Part shown: in pieces, positions 50,417 through 58,408 of the stretch
Numbering within the stretch: the first letter of the stretch is position 1
Layout: each line of letters opens with the position of its first letter
Assembly: GCF_014873875.1 (NCBI RefSeq)
Contig: NZ_JADBEM010000001.1
Location: 4,898,001-4,962,000, forward strand
DNA: 64,000 bases
Source: Actinopolymorpha pittospori
GTDB lineage: Bacteria > Actinomycetota > Actinomycetes > Propionibacteriales > Actinopolymorphaceae
Direction of reading: 5' to 3'
Notes under the pieces: generated by a model
Seen by the model: only the letters and a program-made list of their open reading frames with translations
Database searches by the model: none
What the model was told of the DNA's origin: nothing
Translations under genes and position numbers: made by a program

Positions 50417-51574
50417 ATGCTCGCCCGCCGACCGGTCACAGCGCTGTTCCGGCGCGGTGAGTCGGCGCTCGGCGACGTGGCCGGCCGGTCCCGCGAGTCA
50501 CTCGGGGTCGGCTTTCGGCGCCTGGGGCACACCCTGGTGCCGCTCGTGCAGTCGGCCGCGGCGGCCGCCATCGCCTGGCTGGTCGCGACCAGACTGATCG
50601 GCCACAGCCAGCCGTTCTTCGCGTCGATCGCCGCCGTGCTGTCGCTCGGCGTGTCCCTCGGGCAGCGATTGCGCCGGTCGGTCGAACTCGTCTTCGGTGT
50701 GGCGATCGGCATCCTCGTCGCGGACCTCCTCGTGGCGGTGATCGGTCGGGGATGGTGGCAGATCGGCCTCGTCGTTCTGCTCGCGATGGCGGCGGCCGTC
50801 CTCGCGGGTGGCGGTGCGGTCCTGGTCAACCAGGGAGCGGGCTCCGCCATCCTGATCGTCGCGCTCGCGCCCACTGCCGGCAGCCTGGCCTCGGCGCCGT
50901 GGAGCCGCTTCGTGGACGCCCTCGTGGGTGGTGTGGTGGGACTGCTCGTCAACGCCGTCCTGCTGCCGATGAATCCGGTCGTGCTCGCCCGTCGGTCCGC
51001 CAACCCACTGCTCGACGAGCTCGCCGGGGTCCTGGACGAGATCGTGGCCGCGCTGGAGGCCAGGGACGTGGACCGGGCCGACGAGGCGCTCCAGCGGGCG
51101 CGGGCCATCGAGTCCGCGCTCACGGAGTTCCGGGAGGCGCTCGGCGCCGGCCGCGAGATCGCCCGCATCGCGCCGTTCCGCCGGCGATCGCGTGGACACC
51201 TGATGCAGTACGTCGACGCGGTCGACCACATCGATCACGCCGTCCGCAACGTGCGGGTACTCGCGCGGCGCGCCGTGGTCGCGGTGCAACGTGACGAGGC
51301 GTTCGGGCCCGGACTTCCGCCGGCCATCCGCCGGCTGGGCGAGTCGGTCCGCACCCTCCGCAACGAACTCGGGAAGGGCGCGGAGCCTCGCGCCGCCCGG
51401 CAGGGGCTCGTCGACGCCGTGGAACTCGCCACCGCTGCCGTCGGGCCGGGCTTCTCGGCGAACGTCATGATCGCCCAGATCCGCTCGGCCGCGCACGACC
51501 TCCTGCGCGCCGCCGGACTCGAACTCGCCGACGTCGACCGGGCGCTGCGCAGGGTCGAGCCGCCGGCGAGGTAG
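50417..51574 (+). CDS. FUSC-family (aromatic acid exporter-like) membrane protein
   Basis: A 385-residue protein with an N-terminal membrane domain of about six helices (SAAAAAIAWLVATRLIGHSQ, VVLLAMAAAVLAGGGAVLV, FVDALVGGVVGLLVNAVLLP) and a soluble helical C-terminus. The conserved PFFASIAAVLSLGVSLGQRL is typical of FUSC and ArAE proteins, which export aromatic acids. ATG 50417 follows GCGAGGGA. It is downstream of the GroES-like gene. Substrate unknown; aromatic catabolism elsewhere in the window is only suggestive. Confidence 0.82.
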   Translation: MLARRPVTALFRRGESALGDVAGRSRESLGVGFRRLGHTLVPLVQSAAAAAIAWLVATRLIGHSQPFFASIAAVLSLGVSLGQRLRRSVELVFGVAIGILVADLLVAVIGRGWWQIGLVVLLAMAAAVLAGGGAVLVNQGAGSAILIVALAPTAGSLASAPWSRFVDALVGGVVGLLVNAVLLPMNPVVLARRSANPLLDELAGVLDEIVAALEARDVDRADEALQRARAIESALTEFREALGAGREIARIAPFRRRSRGHLMQYVDAVDHIDHAVRNVRVLARRAVVAVQRDEAFGPGLPPAIRRLGESVRTLRNELGKGAEPRAARQGLVDAVELATAAVGPGFSANVMIAQIRSAAHDLLRAAGLELADVDRALRRVEPPAR

Positions 51575-51592
51575 GACGCGCCGAGGACAGGC

Positions 51593-51629
51593 CGCGGGCC
51601 CGGCGCGACCTGGCCGCGCCGGGCCCGCG
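51593..51629. terminator. Bidirectional terminator after the FUSC gene
   Basis: CGCGGGCCCGGCGCG at 51593-51607 and CGCGCCGGGCCCGCG at 51615-51629 are perfect 15-bp inverses with a seven-base loop, between two convergent genes. It is the strongest hairpin in the window. Confidence 0.8.
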
Positions 51630-51661
51630 ACGTCACTCACCTGTCGAGCCGCGAGCGTTGC

Positions 51662-53329
51662 CTAACGGGTGGACGGCGCCTTCGTCCGTGGCGCCTCCGC
51701 GTCCCGGGCCCGATCAGTGCTGGTGCGGGACTCACCCGGCTTCGCCGGCTCCAGTCGGGCCGGCAGGTCGTACTGACGACACAACGCGACCAGGTTGTGC
51801 CCGTCGTACAGGCGCAACGGCCGACCGTGCGCGTACTCGTACGCCTGCGGGTCCAGTCCTCCGCTCGTGAGGAGGATGCCGACCTGGGCGTGCTCGCGAC
51901 GTACGGCGGACTGCAGCGCGCGTACCTCGGCGGTCTCCAGCAGGCCGGTATGGCGCCGGACGTGCACCACGGCGTTCTCGACACCGTCGTCGGTGCCGCG
52001 GGAGGCGAGGTAGTTGCCATCAACGCCCGGGACCGCCGCGACGGCGTAGCCCATGCGTTCGAGGAGCCGTTCCATGAGCCGACCGAACTCCTCAGCCGGT
52101 GCGTCGATCAGGTTGGGCACCTTCGTCGATGCGGGCACGCTCAGGTGCGGATCGGCGAGATCGTAGGTCAGGATCGGCGTGATGCCGCTGAGCTCGTCGG
52201 GGTAGGCGGAGACGAGCGCCCCGAAGTGCTTGCGTACCTGTTCCAGCGGGTCGTCGATGTCGTCCAACCTGAGTTTGGCGAAGTGTCGCCGGGACGCGCT
52301 CATGCTGATCAGGCACACGGTGCTCCCGACCTCGGCCTGGTCGTCGGCCGCCGGTCCGGTCCGGCCCCGACGTCGGCCCGTCGGCGCATCCTCGTCCTTG
52401 GGGACTCGACCGGAGGTGACGCCGTCGAAGACGACGGTCTGCACGAGCTCGCCCGGGTCGGCGCTGAACGCCACGTTGGTCGCCCGCAGCGCCAGTTGCG
52501 CCAGCAGCCTGGCGTGGATCCTGCGTACCTCGGCGATGGGTCGCCAACGGTGGACGCCGACGGAGTCGGTGCTCTTGTTGTAGCGGAACTCGCGCTCGCG
52601 GGGCACGACGTCGACGCCTGGTACCCGCCATTCGACGAGCAGCAGTTTCGACTCGGGTACGTAGGCGAACCGGTGGTCGCGCGGGAAGCCGCCAGAGTCG
52701 GTGACGGACTCGAACGCCTGGGTGAAGTACTCGCTCACGGCCTCCCGGTCGCCACTCATCACCCGGTCGCGGAACGCGTCGATGGCGGCGTTGTGCGCGA
52801 GGATCCGCTGGCGTTCGGGGGCGCTGGCGTCGTTGTGGGCGCGCAGCAGCTCCTCGACGCGCGCGACCCGCGCGGCCTCCTGCTCGCGGTACTGGTCCAG
52901 CGCACGGGCGTAGGACACCTCGGCCCTGGCCTGGGCGGTCTCGCGTCGGGACTGGGAGGTGAGGAGCCGGCGCAGCCGACCCGAACGGGGCGCGTACTCC
53001 TCCCAGGTGGGAAGCCGGACCGGCTCGGCGTCGGGGCCGAGGTCCAGGTCGGGGACGTCGCGCTTCTGGCGTTCGAAGTCGATGGGTTCGACGGTGCGAC
53101 GGAGCGAGGCGATGAGGACGACGTTGAGCCTCTGCACACGCTGCTCGGCCTTGTCGGTTCGGACGACCGCGTCCTCGTGCAGTCGCTGGACTCGGATCTC
53201 CCGGCGGAGGCGTTCCTGCGCGTTGACCGCGCGGCGGACGCTGGTCCGGCTCCGCGCGGCGGGACGGACCTCCTGGGCTTTGGCGGCGGCGTTGCGGTTG
53301 AGCCAGCTACGGGGTCTTGAAAGTGGCAC
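51662..53329 (-). CDS. Mrr-like restriction-endonuclease-fold protein
   Basis: A 555-residue protein. Residues about 1-60 are basic, and about 90-190 form a charged coiled-coil region. A middle domain (EWRVPGVDVVPREREFRYNK) follows, and the last 170 residues resemble an Mrr-type endonuclease domain: EEFGRLMERLLERMGYAVAA, GVDGNYLASRG, VGILLTSGG and LRLYDGHNLVALCRQY. The usual catalytic (E/Q)xK after the Asp is replaced by VHVRR, so cleavage may be lost. No methylase or helicase partner is nearby. GTG 53329 follows GGGAG on the minus strand. Confidence 0.75.
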   Translation of the reverse strand: MPLSRPRSWLNRNAAAKAQEVRPAARSRTSVRRAVNAQERLRREIRVQRLHEDAVVRTDKAEQRVQRLNVVLIASLRRTVEPIDFERQKRDVPDLDLGPDAEPVRLPTWEEYAPRSGRLRRLLTSQSRRETAQARAEVSYARALDQYREQEAARVARVEELLRAHNDASAPERQRILAHNAAIDAFRDRVMSGDREAVSEYFTQAFESVTDSGGFPRDHRFAYVPESKLLLVEWRVPGVDVVPREREFRYNKSTDSVGVHRWRPIAEVRRIHARLLAQLALRATNVAFSADPGELVQTVVFDGVTSGRVPKDEDAPTGRRRGRTGPAADDQAEVGSTVCLISMSASRRHFAKLRLDDIDDPLEQVRKHFGALVSAYPDELSGITPILTYDLADPHLSVPASTKVPNLIDAPAEEFGRLMERLLERMGYAVAAVPGVDGNYLASRGTDDGVENAVVHVRRHTGLLETAEVRALQSAVRREHAQVGILLTSGGLDPQAYEYAHGRPLRLYDGHNLVALCRQYDLPARLEPAKPGESRTSTDRARDAEAPRTKAPSTR

Positions 53330-54023
53330 GGAGTGCTCCCTCGATCGACGGTCCTACCTCCTCCGGTGCCGGCATCGAAGCCGGGAGATCGCCGAGGCGC
53401 GGCGGCGGTCGGGCCGACGTCCGCGTTAGGGGAGGACCAGGGATGGGCCGATCGATCGGGTTCGTACGGGCTGGGCGCAGCCCTGCTGTGTGGCGGCGCG
53501 AGGTGCGCGCCGCTTCGACGGGCAGGCCACGGTCGTGGCGCGTGCGTCTCATCGGGTCGCCCTCCGGGGTCGCCACGGCGTCCCATTACGCTGCGTCCAT
53601 ACCTTGTAACATGACGCTCTGAACCAGGCAAAGGTCCTGTATCGCGAGCTGGGCGTCCCGGGCATTCATCGCCATCAGTGCAAATTTCCCCTTGACGGGT
53701 ACAATCCCGCCCCCATTGGCCCTGTCTGTCCAGTTTCGTGCGCGGGACGTGTGTGGCCGCTGTGACGGTATGGGTGGGTCGGACGGAGTTGGACGCGGTC
53801 GCGGTCGATTCCGGCGGCCTCCCACCCCTCCTCAAATTGCCAGAACTGGCCACCCAAACCTCCCGTCGCCAGGTGAGCGGTATGTCCTGACGAGGACCGA
53901 ACGGCGGGAGCGAGGCCCGCGCGCCGAGGCCGACGCACCCCCCGCCATCGGCAGGTGTCGCCGCTTCCAAAGATGGGGAAGTTGTCCCATACCGGAATTT
54001 TGTGGTGCAGCTGGAGGGGCAAA
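53330..54023. other. Long intergenic region before the Imm1 gene
   Basis: Nearly 700 bp with no convincing gene. The part at about 53585-53720 is lower in GC than the surroundings and holds a 29-codon frame on the minus strand (53586-53675, MAMNARDAQLAIQDLCLVQS). An imperfect hairpin, CTTCC-AAAGATGG-GGAAG-type, lies near 53966-53983. Reading frames of about 100 codons crossing it are Arg/Pro-rich shadows. Confidence 0.5.
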
Positions 54024-54422
54024 GTGAGCGGCGAGCGCGTGTACACCGTCGTCTACGGGAGGCGCCCGAACGAGGAGAAGGTGCGGACCACGGACGAACT
54101 GGACGCCGTACTCGACCAGGCGAACACCGAGGCCGCCGCGGCCGGTCGGCCCAGCGTGGTCTACATCCTGACCGACCGTGGCGCGCAGGCGCCGTTCCTC
54201 GGACTCGGTGTCGGACGCGAGTTCTCCTACCTCACCTACGGCGGCCAGCACGCGCCCGGCGACCTGGATGGTGGCGTCCCGCCCGCGTGGTACACCAGCG
54301 GTGCGCGCGGTGAGTTGCCCGCCGGGCGGGCCGTCCGGGTGCAGGCGGCCCGCGACGCCGCGAGGGAGTTCCTGGTGACCGGAGAACGCCCCACCAACGT
54401 CGAGTGGGTCTACGGCGAGTAG
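54024..54422 (+). CDS. Orphan Imm1-family immunity protein
   Basis: A 132-residue soluble protein of the Imm1 type: YTVVYGRRPNEEKVRTTDEL, PSVVYILTDRGAQAPFLGLG, REFSYLTYGG, and the family ending AAREFLVTGERPTNVEWVYG. Imm1 proteins neutralise deaminase toxins of polymorphic toxin systems. GTG 54024 is preceded by CTGGAGGGG. No toxin, secretion or cassette gene is next to it, so it is either an orphan defence against neighbours' toxins or a co-opted protein. Confidence 0.8.
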   Translation: MSGERVYTVVYGRRPNEEKVRTTDELDAVLDQANTEAAAAGRPSVVYILTDRGAQAPFLGLGVGREFSYLTYGGQHAPGDLDGGVPPAWYTSGARGELPAGRAVRVQAARDAAREFLVTGERPTNVEWVYGE

Positions 54423-54503
54423 CTGCTGAACGCGGGAGGCTCCACGTCGCGCATCGTCAAGCGGTGATTGACGGCCTTCGGGCCGCTACCCATTCCTCTC
54501 GAA

Positions 54504-54520
54504 TGTTCGTGTCCCGAACA
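54504..54520. promoter_or_regulatory. Palindrome upstream of the MASE1 genes
   Basis: TGTTCG-TGTCC-CGAACA, a perfect 6-bp inverted repeat, about 95-110 bp before the first MASE1 gene. It contains GTTCG/CGAAC half-sites like a LexA box but with the wrong order and spacing. Confidence 0.4.
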
Positions 54521-54599
54521 AAGAGGCGGAGGTGTGGATGCCGTTTGTTGACCCTGTTCGAGGGCGAATCGGACGGCCGAGGCCTCGGATCGGCGAGCG

Positions 54600-54605
54600 T
54601 ACGAT
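54600..54605 (+). promoter_or_regulatory. Leaderless -10 box for the first MASE1 gene
   Basis: TACGAT ends eight bases before GTG 54614, supporting this start over the longer frame from 54404, which has no such support. Confidence 0.45.
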
Positions 54606-54613
54606 CAGATGAC

Positions 54614-55603
54614 GTGCCGACCATCCATCTGCTTCGTCGCCATGCCCTTTTGGCGGCGAAGATCCTGGTGGTCGTGGGCGCCTATTACGGCGGCGGAAGG
54701 CTCGGCCTGCTCAGCCCCATCGGCGCGGGAGACGTGAGCCCGTTGTGGCCACCGACCGGTATCGCCCTGGTCGCCCTGCTCCTGTGGGGGCCACGCGTGT
54801 GGCCGGGTGTCGCGATCGGCGCCGTGCTGATCAACTACTGGCCGGGAGAGCCCCCGATCCAGTTCGTCGGGTCGGCACTCGGGTCGGCGCTCGCCCCTCT
54901 TCTCGGCTACCTGATGCTGCGTGCCGTGGATTTCCGTGCGACGCTCGAACGCCTGAAGGACGTCATCGCGCTGCTTGTGCTCGGCGGTATGACGGCCATG
55001 GTGGTGAGCGCCACTTTCAGCGTCGTGTCCCTGTGGCTGGCAGGCGTGCTGCCGCGCAGCGCGTTCGCGGCGACCTGGTTGGTCTGGTGGACCGGTGACG
55101 CGATGGGAGTGTTGATCCTCGCCCCGCTGCTCCTCACCGCTCGCTACGCCAGGTGGCCGCGGGAGATCCATCCCTACCGGGTGATCGAGGCGGCAACGTT
55201 GCTTGCCACCATGCTCGCGGTGATCGCTTTGGCCCTGCATTCACCCGAACAGTTGTTGTTCATCGTCTTCCCGTTCATCATCTGGGCGGCCTGGCGATTT
55301 CAGCTGGCGGGTGCGACGCCGTGCGTGTTTCTGGTCACCGCGATCTCGATCTACGCGGCCTCTCGTGGGCTGGGTTCCTTCGCGGGTGACAGCGTACTTT
55401 CCCATCTGATCACGTTGCAGGCATTCAGCGCCTCGACGACCCTTACGGCGTTGGTGCTTTCGGTGACCATCTCCGCTCGCAACGATGCCCGGGCACACGT
55501 TCGGGAGGTCGCGTCGCAACTCGCGACCGTGGTGAACCAACTCGACCGCAGACTTCGGCCCCGCCCGGAAGCACCACCGTATGGGAAAAGGGACGAACTC
55601 TAG
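54614..55603 (+). CDS. MASE1-domain membrane protein, copy 1
   Basis: A 329-residue integral membrane protein with eight or so helices of the MASE1 sensor type: YYGGGRLGLLSPIGAGDVSP, LWPPTGIALVALLLWGPRVW, LIVFPFIIWAAWRFQLAGAT-like segments and DSVLSHLITLQAFSASTTLT. It ends soon after in a short coil (VREVASQLATVVNQLDRRLR) where related proteins continue into GGDEF or histidine-kinase domains. No output domain is present, so it may regulate through a partner. GTG 54614 was chosen for the -10 box at 54600. Its paralogue follows after 52 bases. Confidence 0.85.
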   Translation: MPTIHLLRRHALLAAKILVVVGAYYGGGRLGLLSPIGAGDVSPLWPPTGIALVALLLWGPRVWPGVAIGAVLINYWPGEPPIQFVGSALGSALAPLLGYLMLRAVDFRATLERLKDVIALLVLGGMTAMVVSATFSVVSLWLAGVLPRSAFAATWLVWWTGDAMGVLILAPLLLTARYARWPREIHPYRVIEAATLLATMLAVIALALHSPEQLLFIVFPFIIWAAWRFQLAGATPCVFLVTAISIYAASRGLGSFAGDSVLSHLITLQAFSASTTLTALVLSVTISARNDARAHVREVASQLATVVNQLDRRLRPRPEAPPYGKRDEL

Positions 55604-55641
55604 GAATCCCTTGTGGCCACAGGGAAAGCCGAAGCCAAGCG

Positions 55642-55647
55642 TAAGGT
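55642..55647 (+). promoter_or_regulatory. Leaderless -10 box for the second MASE1 gene
   Basis: TAAGGT ends eight bases before GTG 55656, so the second copy has its own promoter in addition to possible read-through. Confidence 0.45.
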
Positions 55648-55655
55648 GAGTTGGC

Positions 55656-56711
55656 GTGCCGACGAGACTGAGCGCGCGGGAGCTGTTTCCTACCGGAATG
55701 CTCATCCTCACGGTCGCCGCGGTCTATTGCGCCGCCGGGTATGTCGGGATGCTCCAGCAAGTTCGCGACGGCGAGGTATCTCTGCTGTGGCCGACGCCCG
55801 GCATCGCTTTCGCCGCGCTGTTCCTGTTCGGACAGCGGGTCTGGCCGGCCATCTCGATCGGTTCCTTCCTGATCTCGGTCTTCGCGATGGACCACGGGTG
55901 GGGCGTCTCGCTCGGGGTGGCCGCCGGTACCACGATCGGGGTGCTGTGTGCCTACATGCTGCTGCGACGGGTGGGCTTCCGGGTCGAGCTCGACCGACTA
56001 CGTGACCTCGTCGCGCTGGTCGTGTTCGGTGCCCTGTTGGGCACGGTCATCGCCGCCGTGATCGGAGTCGGCGCGCTGTCCATGGCCGACACGGTGATTC
56101 CTTCCAACTTCTTGTCGCGATGGCTGCTGCAGTCGCTGAGTGCGGCCATGGGAGTGCTGATCATCACGCCGCTCCTCCTGGTCCTGCGGACGGCGCGCTG
56201 GCCCAGAGGCGTGCGGCTGGTGCGAACGCTGGAGGCGGTCGTCCTGGTGGGCGGCACGGTCGCGGTGATGCTGATCACCACACGCACGAGCACCGAACTG
56301 CTCTTCCTGGTCTTCCCGCTTCTGATCTGGGCCGCCCTGCGGTTCCAGTTGGCCGGCGCGGCTCCGTTGGCCCTGATCGTCTCCACGATGGCGGTGTACG
56401 GGGCGATCAACGGCTCGGGTCCGTTCGAAGGGCAGGACGTCTACTCCAACCTGATCACCATCCAGGCGTTCAACGCCTCGACGACGCTGACGGCGTTGGT
56501 CCTCGCGGTGACCACGACCGAACGCAACCAGGCCCATGACGAGGTTGAGGAGGCCGCGACCCAGCTCGCCTCGGTGGTGAACCAGCTCGACCGGAGCCTG
56601 CGACCCCGATCGGTGACGCTGGCGCAGGGTGTGCGGGGAGCCGCGGTGGCCGAACGGCGGGTGGTCAGGGAACGCATCGAGGGCGCCAACGGCCCGAGCG
56701 GGCCCAACTGA
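55656..56711 (+). CDS. MASE1-domain membrane protein, copy 2
   Basis: A 351-residue paralogue of the preceding protein. It has the same order of segments: AAVYCAAGYVGMLQQVRDGE, SLLWPTPGIAFAALFLFGQR, LLFLVFPLLIWAALRFQLAG and DVYSNLITIQAFNASTTLTA. The cytoplasmic tail (EEAATQLASVVNQLDRSLRP) is nearly the same coil as in copy 1, then a charged disordered end. The two may form a hetero-oligomer. As in copy 1, no enzymatic output is seen. GTG 55656 is used. Confidence 0.85.
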   Translation: MPTRLSARELFPTGMLILTVAAVYCAAGYVGMLQQVRDGEVSLLWPTPGIAFAALFLFGQRVWPAISIGSFLISVFAMDHGWGVSLGVAAGTTIGVLCAYMLLRRVGFRVELDRLRDLVALVVFGALLGTVIAAVIGVGALSMADTVIPSNFLSRWLLQSLSAAMGVLIITPLLLVLRTARWPRGVRLVRTLEAVVLVGGTVAVMLITTRTSTELLFLVFPLLIWAALRFQLAGAAPLALIVSTMAVYGAINGSGPFEGQDVYSNLITIQAFNASTTLTALVLAVTTTERNQAHDEVEEAATQLASVVNQLDRSLRPRSVTLAQGVRGAAVAERRVVRERIEGANGPSGPN

Positions 56712-56716
56712 CCGGC

Positions 56717-56755
56717 GGTCTGCGCGTCCCTGCCGGGGCAGGGCGGCCTCAGACC
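56717..56755. terminator. Nested terminator after the MASE1 pair
   Basis: Outer arms GGTCTG (56717-56722) and CAGACC (56750-56755) enclose a perfect inner stem CCCTGCC-GG-GGCAGGG (56728-56743). It lies between convergent genes and overlaps the end of the VOC gene. Confidence 0.6.
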
Positions 56756-57126
56756 GGGTCGGTCACACAGAACTCGTTGCCCTCCGGGTCGCCCATGAGC
56801 GTCCAGGTGGAGAACTCCTCGAGAACCGAGGCCCCGAGCTTCCTCAGTCGATCCACCTCGTCACGCCGATCGGTGGCGGCGACATCGAGATGGGTGCGGT
56901 TCTTGACCGTCTTCGGCTCGGGTACCTGTTGGAAGAACAGCGTCGGACCCGGACCGTCCACGGCCACCGTCGGGTCGGTCTCCGGAGTGAACCCCAGCCC
57001 GGCGAGTCGCTCGACCTCGGCATCGTCGTAGGGGCGTACCGCGTAGCCGTCGAGTACCTCCGCCCAGAAGCGCGCGAGACTCGGCGCGTGCCGGCAGTCG
57101 ACGACGATTTCCCGCAACGTGGCCAT
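56749..57126 (-). CDS. VOC/glyoxalase-like protein 1
   Basis: A 125-residue vicinal-oxygen-chelate-fold protein of the actinobacterial glyoxalase-like type: LREIVVDCRHAPSLARFWAE, VLDGYAVRPYDD, TLFFQQVPEPKTVKNRTHLD and MGDPEGNEFCV. Its start ATG 57126 overlaps the stop of the histidine phosphatase gene as ATGA, so the two are co-translated. Ligand or reaction is not known. Confidence 0.88.
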   Translation of the reverse strand: MATLREIVVDCRHAPSLARFWAEVLDGYAVRPYDDAEVERLAGLGFTPETDPTVAVDGPGPTLFFQQVPEPKTVKNRTHLDVAATDRRDEVDRLRKLGASVLEEFSTWTLMGDPEGNEFCVTDPV

Positions 57127-57722
57127 CAGGATGCTCCTTCGCCGTGGTGAAGTGGCGGCTGGTGAGTTGTCTCGTTGTGGTAGCTGACGCGCCAGTCCCG
57201 AGTGGACGTACGCCAGATCAGGCTGAGGCAGCCGTTGCGCAGGTCCGTGGTGGGGACCTGTCCGTCGGAGAGGCCGAGCAGGAGGGTCTTGATCACCGAG
57301 CCGTGCCCGACCAGGAGCACCGACCCGCCTCCCGCCGTGTCGGCCAACCGGTCCAGCACGGAGCGGGAGCGACTCCACACCTGCGCGCGGGTCTCCGCGT
57401 GCGGGGCGCCGCCCGGGAACCGCCGCGCGGCTTGGGCCTTGCTGAGCCCGGACGCCTCGCCGTAGTCCCGCTCGACGACCTCGGGGGGGACCGCGAGAGG
57501 TGTCGGCATCCCGAGCTCGTCGCCGATGATGGTGGCGGTCTCCCACGCCCGAAGGAGCGGGCTGCTCGCCAGCAGGCTCCAGGGATGCGTTGCCACGTCG
57601 CGGGCGATCTGGCGGGCCTGCGCCCGGCCGCGCTCGTTCAGCGGAACGTCCTCGCGACCCTGCAGCCGGCCCTCGGCGTTCCAGTCGGTCTCGCCGTGCC
57701 GGACGAGGCAGATCGACGTCAC
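57126..57722 (-). CDS. Histidine phosphatase family protein
   Basis: A 198-residue phosphoglycerate-mutase-fold phosphatase. The catalytic RHG is in ICLVRHGETDWNAEGRLQG, with the phosphate-pocket residues in LLASSPLLRAWETA, the acid in EVVERDYGEASG and the second His in LLVGHGSVIKTLL. This matches the CobC/PhoE branch. GTG 57722 gives a normal start two codons before the first strand, though no ribosome site is clear. The stop overlaps the VOC start. Substrate unknown. Confidence 0.88.
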   Translation of the reverse strand: MTSICLVRHGETDWNAEGRLQGREDVPLNERGRAQARQIARDVATHPWSLLASSPLLRAWETATIIGDELGMPTPLAVPPEVVERDYGEASGLSKAQAARRFPGGAPHAETRAQVWSRSRSVLDRLADTAGGGSVLLVGHGSVIKTLLLGLSDGQVPTTDLRNGCLSLIWRTSTRDWRVSYHNETTHQPPLHHGEGAS

Positions 57723-57861
57723 CGACGTAGCGTGCCGGATGCGCTCCGCCGTACGCCACCGGATTTGGCATGACCGGCCGCCCGCTGCCCTGCGCGTCGG
57801 CCGTCGACGCGGGCTTGTGTTTGAGCTTCCGCGGAAGCGCTCGATAGCACCCCCGTCGACG

Positions 57862-58200
57862 TCACCGTGCTCGATCGGCCTGTACGAATCCCAGCTCGTT
57901 GCCATCGGGGTCACGAATGGTGAACTTGCGGCTGCCGTAGGCCGTAGTGAGCAGAGGCTCGAGCACGTCGGCGTCCGGGCGCAGCCGCGACCACCATGCG
58001 TCGACGTCGTCGACCTCGAAGTTGAACCGGGCACCAGTTGCTGGCGCAGGCGTGTACTGGCCCAGAGCGAACTGGGCAGGGCCCAGGGTGAAATGCACAT
58101 ACGTCGGTTCGTCGGGAGGCCAGTGACCCTCAGCGGGCACCCCCAGCAGGCGCTCGTACCACTCAATCGCTGCGGCGAGATCTCGTACGTTGGCCCGCAC
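57862..58200 (-). CDS. VOC/glyoxalase-like protein 2
   Basis: A VOC-fold protein of about 112 residues: VRDLAAAIEWYERLLGVPAE, PTYVHFTLGPAQFALGQY, ARFNFEVDDVDAWWSRL and FTIRDPDGNELGFVQA. The GTG at 58200 leaves a rather short N-terminus before the first strand; the frame is open further upstream but that part looks non-coding. It is similar in size to, but not closely related to, VOC protein 1. It may be a fosfomycin or bleomycin resistance-like or general metabolite-binding protein. Confidence 0.75.
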   Translation of the reverse strand: MRANVRDLAAAIEWYERLLGVPAEGHWPPDEPTYVHFTLGPAQFALGQYTPAPATGARFNFEVDDVDAWWSRLRPDADVLEPLLTTAYGSRKFTIRDPDGNELGFVQADRAR

Positions 58201-58383
58201 AGCAGAGGAGTGTCCATCGCAGCACCCTAGGGCGCCTCGACGACCTGCCTGGTCCGGCCCGTTGTCGACGGTCACCGGGGCGCCGGTGAGCCACGCGAGT
58301 TCCCAGCCGACGACCGCGGTCGCCACAACATCCCCACTCGATCCACGGACCTGCTTGACAAGTCGCCAGCCACGCAACCAGTG

Positions 58384-58408
58384 TTGACGTATGAACAATC
58401 GTTCAGAT
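58384..58408 (+). promoter_or_regulatory. SmtB/CzrA-type operator of the arsR-CDF operon
   Basis: TATGAACAATCGTTCAGATG (58390-58409) contains the perfect inverted repeat TGAAC-AATC-GTTCA and closely matches known ArsR/SmtB-family operators (TATGAACAAATATTCAGATG type). TTGACG directly before it (58384-58389) could be a -35 element, putting the operator between the promoter boxes. It overlaps the first ATG of the regulator frame. Confidence 0.7.

Noticed and set aside
53317..53622. 101-codon plus-strand frame upstream of the Mrr-like gene
   Set aside because: It overlaps the start of the Mrr-like gene, is rich in Arg and Gly and has no ribosome site or domain.
53586..53675. 29-residue peptide gene
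   Set aside because: Open frame exists but no ribosome site or -10 box is clear and no homologue is known to me, so it was not listed as a gene.
54498..54520. LexA (SOS) box before the MASE1 genes
   Set aside because: The half-sites are GTTCG then CGAAC, the reverse of the actinobacterial CGAAC-N4-GTTCG order, so it was listed only as an unassigned palindrome.
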